Shown here in pieces: positions 55,670 through 64,000 of a stretch of 64,000 nt of DNA (position 1 is the first letter of the stretch; each line of letters opens with the position of its first letter). Location of the stretch: NCBI GenBank assembly GCA_958295665.1, contig OY282560.1:192822061-192886060 (forward strand). Direction: 5' to 3'. Origin of the DNA: Tipula vernalis. Lineage: Eukaryota; Arthropoda; Insecta; Diptera; Tipulidae. The position numbers were made by a program, and so were the translations under genes. The notes under the pieces are model-generated. The model was not told where the DNA came from and searched no databases. It saw nothing but the letters and a program-made list of their open reading frames with translations.

Positions 55670-58600
55670 TTCTAAATAAAACAAAATGAAGGTGATTTTA
55701 TATACCATAGTTTCAGGTTGTCCAAATGGATTACGTGGTAGGAAAAAATGGCAACAGATGTGGTGAAGGTTAGACGTGCTGTTATGAGCTCGTTGATACC
55801 ATTTTCCTTAGATTATTTTTAGTAAGACGCTCATGGACAGATGCATCAATGAGCAATGAAGATGGTAAAGTTGCCTTTCGAAATTTTAAAAATATAATTA
55901 TATACTTCTCCATTGCTGCAACACAACAAATTTTTAAAAGTTTGCTGACAAATTCCACAGAGTTTCTCACTCAGTAAAAAATCCAAAACAAGAAAATCGA
56001 CTGGAAGGAATAGACCCAACAACTCGATAATAAAAAATTGAAAGTGGAAAGAAATTCAAGTAGAAATTAAATCAACCATTTTTGCCGAAGAAAATGAAAT
56101 GAACAGGGCACAACTAATTGAAAAGATGTTTATGTTTTTCATTTGAACAGATGGTTATCACACAGAAAAATGACAAGAAAAGCTCTTCAGCTTGGTAGCG
56201 TAAAAAATATTCCAGAACTACTATACCTACGTAATATAAAAATGTAGGATACTCCGTACTTTTCCAATATGAAAGGCTATCCAAACCTTCTGAACATTTT
56301 ATTTTAATTAGTCTTTCTTTAAAAAGTTTATTGTTTATTGCGTTCAGCCATTTAAGCATTCTCTTTTTGATAAAATTTTTCAATGAACGGTTTGTTGTTT
56401 CGATCTTGGTGTAAAACTGAAAACAGCAACTATTGAGGTAAAACCATATTTCATAATACATATTGTCATTCAAGGATTGTTTTAAAAATGTTAAGTAATG
56501 TTTAAAAAAAAAATGTTTTATTAGAAACCTGGCCCTTAGACTTATTTATAAACGCAAACTAACAAAATTAGCTTATTCGACGACTTAGTCATCCGAGTAC
56601 AACATCTGTTCCAAATCCATAATGACAATTTTAAATTATAATCCAACGATTCAGTTGGCATAACAAAACACGTGTAAGCGCAAAAAATACACACCGATAT
56701 AAATAATGATTCAACAGCATAAAACACTGCTCCATTAAACTTTATAAACCACATTAATTCACACGTTGCAACGCGATTACCTCTAATAACTTTAATTTAT
56801 GTTCCAATTAAATTCCATTGAACGCCATTAGCAAAAACAATATCCCACTTTAATTTTTTTTTATGTATATATATATCCTAATTCATTCATCCTTAACAAT
56901 AATATCCAGAGTATTATATACTTTCACTATTTATTTTCATTAAGGCGTTTAACCCAAATAAAACACAAAAACAAAAAAAAATAAATTAAAAATAACCTCA
57001 TTTTCATGTTCACTCCAATAATGTTAATTCATTTCTCCGAATCCATTCCACTAGACACAGATTTTTTGTTTTGGTTGTTTTTATTATTATTATTATTATA
57101 TTAAAATAAGGATAATGGTTTGAGAAATTGGATAATCTTCCTTAAAAATAATAACGGAGGAGAAATTATTTTTTTTATATTATTATAAAATAAATATAAT
57201 TAAGGAGAAATTTGAACGACTTAAAAAATTCTGAAACCTGTTGCGTTATTTTTTTTTAATTTTCTCTTCTACTTTAATTTCATTTTCATCAGCATCGTTG
57301 TCGTAATCTTAGTCTTAAAAATTATACACAGCATATAAGATCGATTAAATTTTTTATTTTTTTATAATAATGAATGAAAATCTTATCGGTTCGTTATTCG
57401 TTTACACTCACAAATATAATTTTCTTCTTTCGTTATAGGTACATAAAGAAAATCGTCTCTTATTTTTCTACTTGTTTTTTTTTTATCAATAAAATGTTAC
57501 TTGTGTACTTGAAACAGGCATGCGCAATTTTCATTTTGCAAAAACAAAAAAACTGTGGAAAATTAAATTTTTTATATTTTCCTTGTTTTTATTTTTCATT
57601 TTTTATGTATTAAATTAATACTTTTTATGTGTCCATTGAACGTGGTATACAAAACAGTATACGTACACATATATTCTTAGGTACTAAAAAAGGACGATAA
57701 TTCTAAAAAAGATATTATACGACTGTACACATACCCAATTTGCCAGACGTGTGATTGTGTTGTTGACCGATAACAATTTGTTTTTTGTTTGTTTAAGGTC
57801 AGTCAGTTTATTATACTGCATCACAGATAATCACACTGAGTGACATTTTTTTTTTATAAAAGGCGCATAGAATAAAATTGGCGCCTAAACAAATTTGTTG
57901 GTTTACCGTCGGGTAAAAAAAAAAGTCACACAAAAAGTGTATTTGTTTGTGTAGAGAATTCCGAATTTCCGAGGTAGCTGAATAATTAAGAAATTTGGTA
58001 TTTGAATTTAGCCAATATTTTAATTTTGCCGCCTTTCAAACCATAAAAAGAAACCCAGTTTTATTAAATTAGGAGACCTGTATTCGTCTAAGCAGCCTAA
58101 CATGTCGTTAGCATTTTCGAAAATTGATCGCATCCAAAATCATTTTTTTCCCGAATTTGCAAATATTTTTCTTTTAACTGCGGTCCTCATTTCCAGATGT
58201 TTTGATCCATACCTAAATTATTCAATTATGAATGGTATATATGTAACATCTCTAAATGGAGAACTTATTGAATATGTCAGAAGTATCGATACCTTCGTTA
58301 AGTGAATCTCATTTCTCCAAGTAATAGACAACAATATATTAAAATAAGCGTCATGAAACCAAAAAAAATATCGCTACATTCGGCAGTAGACGATAAGGCT
58401 CTCAACGTTGGACAATGTTAATAATTAAAATCTAGCTTCCTCATAAAATTAAATCTTTTCACATTAAATTTATCTATCTCTTTCTGCACTCAAGTTTTAC
58501 TTGAAGTCAGTTATTTTCGCTCCAATCCTTTGGGATAATCTTGTAATCTGTTGCCTGCTTTAAGGAAATCACTAAATACTTCCATTTACCACAAACTTAA

Positions 58601-58703
58601 CGTGCCAAGAATATTTTGACTCCTGTTAGATTTTAGACAGATTTATTATTTAAAATTGTTTTCAAAAAGCAAAAAGTGAAAAATTACATTGAATAGTTTC
58701 CCG
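55670..58703. other. intergenic, nothing recognised
   Basis: A+T-rich. ORFs at 56114-56473 (-), 56542-56754 (-), 57374-57613 (+) and 58102-58305 (+) have no recognisable signature; several are hydrophobic by composition alone. Confidence 0.4.
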
Positions 58704-58729
58704 GTTTTATTCAGAGATGGGCATAATGA

Positions 58730-58850
58730 CGTAAAAAATAATTTTTTACATTTTTAGTGTAAAAAACGAAAAAAACTGTAAAATAACGTATAAAACGTAA
58801 AAAACTGTAAAATAATGTAAAAAACGTAAAAAACATAAAAAAATGTTAAA
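58730..58850. repeat. hAT left subterminal repeats
   Basis: About eight copies of ACGTAAAAAAC or ACTGTAAAATAA-like words in direct orientation. Complementary TTTTTTACG and GTAAAAAACG words crowd the right end at 63680-63785. Such repeats are the usual transposase binding sites in hAT elements. Confidence 0.8.
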
Positions 58851-59339
58851 TCAAGGCAGATTAATACAGCTTTCACACATAAAAAAATTAGCAAAAATGA
58901 AATTGTATCAATTAAAATGTTAATAATATAGAAAAACTACAACAAATATAAGAAGCATAACTTATATACGAATAATTAGAATCTAATTAACCAAAAATTA
59001 TTTGTATGCTTTGTTTAAAAGATGTATATAATAATATAAAATACAAAAAATCAAATCGGCTAATTTTTTTTCTACTACACACATACTAATTAAGTGTTTT
59101 TGTTTTAACTCGGATTTGGCTACCTGCCAGTAATAACATAAATATACTATAGACGCACTGCACATGCGCTATAAATGCATTTAAGTTGGTAGTGTCATTT
59201 TATTTATTTTATTGAAAACAACCTGTCAAAGAGCTTAACCATAAATATTGTGGTTCAAAGCTAATTTTTATAGTTATAGTTAATTATATAAATGTTATAG
59301 AAAAACGATTGCATTCTAAAAATTATTCACTTGTAAAAA

Positions 59340-62300
59340 ATGAACAGCCGGCCAAAAACTACAAATTATAATGATTTAGGATTCCAATTAATTAAATCAG
59401 GAAAAAAATGTATGGCCCACTGCAATGTGTGCACAACTATTTTGCATAATACAGCCGTAAATAGGCTTAAAGCACATCGGTAAGTTTAATATATCTTAGT
59501 AGTCCGATATCGTTTGATTAATTTGCTCGCATGTGTTACTGTAGGAATAGATGTCTTTTCGACGCAGCCAAAGAAAATGATTCAACTACGTCTTCTAATA
59601 TGGATGTTGTGTTTACCGTAGACACCGTGGTAGATATTGAGGACATGAACATTGAATTCATCGAAGTAGATGCTAGTCAGGTAAATGAATTTGCTTAGTT
59701 TTCCCACACATTACTAAAATAATATATATTTATAGTTGCCCTTGCCATCGTCATCAACATCAAATGAACCATCAAGTTCAAACGTCTCATCGCCGTCACC
59801 GGATATGATTTTGCCAAACTTTTTAACATCCACTGGGCTGCAAACGTATCCTATTAATAAACCAAAGCCTAAGCCAAAACCTTGTAACACAGCGGTGTCC
59901 ATCCCTGGGTTACAAATGTTATGCAGACTGAATGGTGGTAATGATGATCGGGTTTTGTTTTTTTTGATGGGAAAGACAGTCAATAAATTGCTATGGAATA
60001 GAGTGGATGATTTATTAAAATCGATCCCGAAATAAAACCTTTTGTTAAAAATTTAAAAATAATTAAATTTGTTTTGTTCGTGGAAAAAGCTACAAATTGA
60101 ATAAGTGAAGTTCAGTTTACGCAATATATTTTGTTTTTTTTATTGCGGCAATAGATTGATATGGTGATAATTATTGTAGAATAATTTGAATCAATCTAGA
60201 GAATTCGAGGCGTTTTTTTATAAACTTTAGTAATTATCGGCATTTTTAAATTCGGTTAGAATTTAACTGGAATTTGCCCTTTTTGTGAGTGGATTAGTTA
60301 TGCACATATATGCAATTTAACATTAAAAACATAAATGTTTCTGCTTAGTTTTAAGCATTCTGCATTATATACTATTTATCGTTAATTAATTATAAAATTA
60401 GAATATATGTGAAAGTGTGCTATAATGAGGTCTCAAGGACACGATTTATGTTGAGACAGTTATGATCGTTTGATCATTAAACGGCTATTCGAGATGTGCT
60501 TCGAGTAAGCTGAGTGAATAATAATATTTTCTTTTTAAATCTAATAACAATACATTCATAAATAACAAAATAATATCTAAGTGAATTATAATAAATAAAA
60601 CTTTTTTTGTTTTAACCAAAAATTCCTAAAATTAGGAAAATGTGAATTAGTTAAGTGAAAACAGTTACAAGAAGATCAATTCTTGTACCGTTTAGTGTGA
60701 AGTGATTGTAAAAAAATATATAACAGATAGACATAAAATTACCTCTAATAAAAATAAACCTTGATCATAATATCCGTTAAAAATTTTAAAAACAATATTC
60801 TAAAATTTAAAACTAATATAAATCTAGTAAAATAATATTGAAATAAGTTATAGTGAATTATTTGAATTGTAATCCGAACAATATTTATGACAGCCAGTCG
60901 CATAGTTAGTGATTCGTTATTTTGAACATCCAAAAGGTTCAATATTCAATAAGCTACATTGAATGTATAACACACATCATAGCGAATATGTAATTATTAT
61001 TCATTCATTTATGTGCCATGATGAATATACCACTATGTAACACATATTCGCAATTCATGTTGCAACAACAATTCTATTAAGCAACATTGCAAATAATATA
61101 ATTAATTGGAACCGGCGCAACATTCAACACTCAACATACAACATTTAAGCACCTTCACAAGATAAGAGTTTTTTTATTTGTTCTTTATTCTTATATTATA
61201 TTTCTTTTTATTATTATTATTATTATTAGTATTTATATACATTTATTGTATGTTTATTATTATTATTTCTTCATTAGTTTCTTAATTTTAAGTAGATGAG
61301 GTATTTAATAAGTTTAGTTAGGGTTTATTTTTAATTTAACCATTTGCATATATGTCCATACATTATTCATAACTTTGTAGTTTCATTTAAAATTTACATA
61401 TTTGTTTATAAATTTGGAATTCTAAACTTATTTTTGAAATTAAATGCATAATTTTTTTTATTTTTGCAAATTAAAACGCCATTGAATTTTCGTTATACTC
61501 TTGAAGTAATAATATAATGATAATGAGATAAAAATCAAAACGTAGTGGGACCGAGGTGAGGGATGTCATGACAGGTTTATGTTACTTCGATTTCTTCGTT
61601 GTTAATGTTCTAATTGGCTGATGATGATTCCTTTCTTGGTTTTTTGTTTCTAATTATTTAAATTTATGTTTACAACATTTAATTAACGGTCTCTCAAGAC
61701 TGAGTTCATCCTTTGAAAAGCCCACCCCATTACTCCTGAGCTAAAGCCGCGCTAAAATGAACCAGTATTATTTATTATCTGATGACGAAGAGTTTTTTTT
61801 TACGATTCTACCTTGATTTGTTTTTGTTTTCTTGGACAAGTTTGGTAGAGACGGTTTTCAAACAGTATAACTTCGTTACAACCTAAACATATAAAAAAGC
61901 AAGGAGCATTATCTAGTTTTGTTGATTCTTGTTCCATAAAAGAGCGCGAGGAACTAGACAAAATCGTCGCACAATTTTTTTATGGGTGTAATATTCCATT
62001 AAACACGGTTGAGTCCCCCCACTTTAAAAAATTAATTAAGCATTTTAAACCATCTTATGCTCAACTTATCCCAAGCCGAAAGGTTATTTCAGGTAGACTT
62101 TTAGACAATGCATACCAAAATTCTTTAAAGGAAGCATCTTTATCTTTGCCAACTGATTCTGTTCTGTTAATTGATGGATGGAAAAATTCAGCCAGTAACA
62201 GTAAAACAGTGGTTACCATGATACACAATGCGAACGGACAAAAGGCGTTTCTAAATGCTTGGGATTTGAGTGGGGAATCAGAGACAGCGTCTAAACTGGC

Positions 62301-63427
62301 CGAAATTGTTTGCGAGTCAATAGATTTGCCCAAAAAATTGTACAATACAAATGTGTACGCAGTTGTTTCTGACAATGCTAGCACTATGATACGCATGGGA
62401 AAAGATGTAAAGCATATTGTTTGGCACACCACCTGCAACAGTCACACAGGAAACCTGCTAGCGAAAGATATCGTCGATCACCAGCTATTAATTCAAGCAA
62501 ATATGGTGCTAAAAGAATTCAAAAATACTGACTTTGAACGCATAATTGTAAATAAAGGGGGTAAAAAAATAAGATTGGCATGTGACACCAGGTAGTGTTT
62601 ATACAGAGATGCCTATGAGAACATACTCCAAAATTTGCAATTTTTCAAGCAAGTAATCATACAAGAAACCCCCAAAAAAGTCAAACCTTCTGTATCCAAG
62701 CTTATTTTTGACGAAGACTTTATAGAAAACATTAAGAATGAAAAGGAGATGCTTGACCCCGTTTGCAAATTAATAAATTTCTGCCAAAATGCGGATTGTT
62801 CTTTAGTAGATGCAGCATTTATGTAGCTGTCATTTGAGATTAAAGACATATACGAAACGAAAATGGATATCCAATTCAAGCGGCGTTGTGAAATGGCACT
62901 CAATGATCATGCATTAGTTGGATATTACTTGCATCCAGTTTATGATAACTCTTTGCTTACAGGTGAGATAAATAGGAAGAATAGTCTGTAGTTGATCTAA
63001 TATTCTCGTTGTTTTAAACAATTTATTCATTTCAGGGGATTATCAAAACAGGGTAAACCATTTCCTACTTAAGAATTTAACTGGTGGTGGAATTGAAGAG
63101 TGGCATAGTTTCAAAACCAAAACAGGTTTATTTGATGTACTTATCAGGAAAAATATAAAAAAACCACAAGTCTTTTGGAGTATGGCAGAGATGGAATTTC
63201 CCGAAATGTCGAAGCTGGCGCTTAAAATATTAAATCTACCTGCTTCGTCAGCGCAGATTGAAAGAATATTTTCAAATTGGGGTCATATTCAATCTTCTTT
63301 GCGGAACAGACTCACATTTGAAAGATCAAAAAAACTACTCCACGTCTACTTTGCGCTTAACAACCAACAACATTTAAATTTTGATACGAGCGATGACGAT
63401 GACTCTTCGGTAACGGAAATTAAATAA
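59340..63427 (+). pseudogene. hAT transposase gene, five or more exons, two nonsense codons
   Basis: Exon 1 (59340-59479) has ATG and a BED-type finger, HCNVC...LKAHR, completed by NRC across a GT-AG intron (59480-59544). Exon 2 is 59545-59680; exon 3 starts at 59736 (Ser/Pro-rich). After about 1.8 kb the catalytic part opens at 61866 behind a CAG acceptor: GALSSFVDSCSIKEREELDK, SVLLIDGWKNSASNSKT (hAT/DUF659-like core) and YAVVSDNAS. The next exon starts at 63036 after the intron 62963-63035 and holds the dimerisation block LALKILNLPASSAQIERIFS to a stop at 63427. TAG at 62593-62595 sits where the family has Trp in DTRW, and a second TAG at 62824-62826 also replaces a likely Trp. Splice signals and frames are otherwise intact. 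Confidence 0.85.
60040..61865. other. long intron or secondary insertion within the hAT element
   Basis: 1.8 kb of A+T-rich DNA between the third exon and the catalytic exon. No ORF or transposon end is recognised. Similar GGTCTC(TC)AAG words at about 60428 and 61690 are direct, not inverted, so they do not define an element. Confidence 0.4.
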
Positions 63428-63679
63428 GTAATTATTTATTTATACATTTATTTATTTATTTTGTGATTTATTAATAAAACTATATTTTGAAATACATCAT
63501 TGCAGCGAAATTGCAATTTATGACTAACTGAGACTATTTATTGTTATTTTATTCTGATTTTGCTTTACCTATTTACATTTGATTCAATTTAGGATATGCA
63601 ATCGAACATCTGAATATTCACAATAATCCACATGTTTAAAACGAAACACTAGCGTAACTCAAAATCCCTATTATTTAAT

Positions 63680-63785
63680 TTTTTTACGTTTTTTACCTAA
63701 TTTACGTTTTTTACGACGTCAATTACAATGTAAAAAAGTAAGTGTAAAAAACGTAAAAAAGTACGTAAAAAAATGAAAGTAAAAA
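63680..63785. repeat. hAT right subterminal repeats
   Basis: TTTTTTACGTTTTTTACC, TTACGTTTTTTACG and GTAAAAAACGTAAAAAAG, in both orientations. Confidence 0.8.
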
Positions 63786-64000
63786 ATTGGCACATCACTG
63801 GTTTTATTGCAAGAATCAAATTTCAGTAAAAAATGCCATGTCAATAATGTTACGGAACCCGTTGGGCAATTTAGGCTGAATTAAAGGAATATTTATTATT
63901 GATTGCTTGGACCAACAACTAATTGAAAATTAAAAACGAAACTAGTGGGAAGTTTTCGACAAACAATAAGATTTTTGTATATCATATAATAATTCTGGAA

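Larger units (their letters stand above)
58712..63800 (+). mobile_element. hAT DNA transposon, complete length
   Basis: An exact 8-bp duplication, GTTTTATT, flanks the element (58704-58711 and 63801-63808), as is standard for hAT. The ends are CAGAGATGGGCA at the left and, read inward on the other strand, CAGTGATGTGCCA at the right, typical short hAT TIRs. Dense GTAAAAAACG-type repeats lie just inside both ends. A plus-strand transposase gene with a BED finger and hAT dimerisation domain fills the rest. Length 5.1 kb. Confidence 0.93.

Noticed and set aside
58102..58305. 67-codon ORF near the hAT element
   Set aside because: No signature, no splice context, and it lies outside the element; cannot be told from chance.
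60428..61705. Possible insertion between similar GGTCTC-AAG words inside the hAT element
   Set aside because: The words are short and in direct orientation, and no duplication or coding text supports an element; a long intron is equally likely.

Overview
The window reads as A+T-rich nuclear DNA of an insect, perhaps a fly. The evidence is the set of transposon families (LOA-, R1-, Jockey- and CR1-like LINEs, a CsRn1-like Ty3 retrotransposon, BEL/Pao, piggyBac, hAT, Tc1/mariner, CACTA-like, Helitron), short spliceosomal introns and A+T-rich spacers. No rRNA, tRNA or CRISPR was recognised. The order Diptera is a guess; no marker gene fixes it.

Host genes are few. The clearest is a single-exon Tctex1/DYNLT-type dynein light chain gene at 19374-20054 (+). 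A small MADF-like DNA-binding ORF at 43366 (+) is cut in two by a full-length LTR retrotransposon and resumes in frame at 50367. An unrecognised ORF lies at 55118-55667 (+).

From left to right: 1.1-4.4 kb holds a decayed LOA-type LINE (-). 7.2-9.3 kb is a piggyBac element with TTAA duplications, matching ends and an internally deleted transposase. 10.1-12.0 kb holds two inverted-repeat MITEs around a Jockey 3' fragment. 12.1-15.7 kb is a CR1/Jockey-like LINE (+) interrupted by a deletion derivative of the same LOA family. 15.9-16.35 kb is a fold-back MITE, and 17.0-17.2 kb a BEL/Pao RNase H relic. 17.4-29 kb is dominated by a composite repeat family made of a shared head, TTGAGTT-type arrays, ~108-bp units in both orientations, TATGATGG-type arrays and a shared tail. 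One copy carries a Tc1/mariner remnant.

30.5-40.9 kb is a degenerate Helitron with a recognisable CTAG|T 3' end. It is split by a 5.9-kb CACTA-like transposon that carries a spliced accessory gene and a zinc-finger transposase pseudogene. 43.6-50.4 kb is a nearly intact Ty3 element with two LTRs, gag, pol and a 4-bp duplication. 50.6-54.4 kb is a three-level nest: an R1-type LINE holds a 5'-truncated CR1/Jockey-like LINE with an uninterrupted 691-codon reverse-transcriptase frame, and also a second short R1-type copy flanked by an 8-bp duplication. 58.7-63.8 kb is a complete-length hAT element with an 8-bp duplication, dense subterminal repeats and a multi-exon transposase gene inactivated by two TGG-to-TAG type changes.

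The strongest results come from nesting. In four places an interrupted reading frame resumes on the far side of an insertion, so boundaries and relative ages can be read directly. All calls rest on reading motifs by eye; no database search was run.
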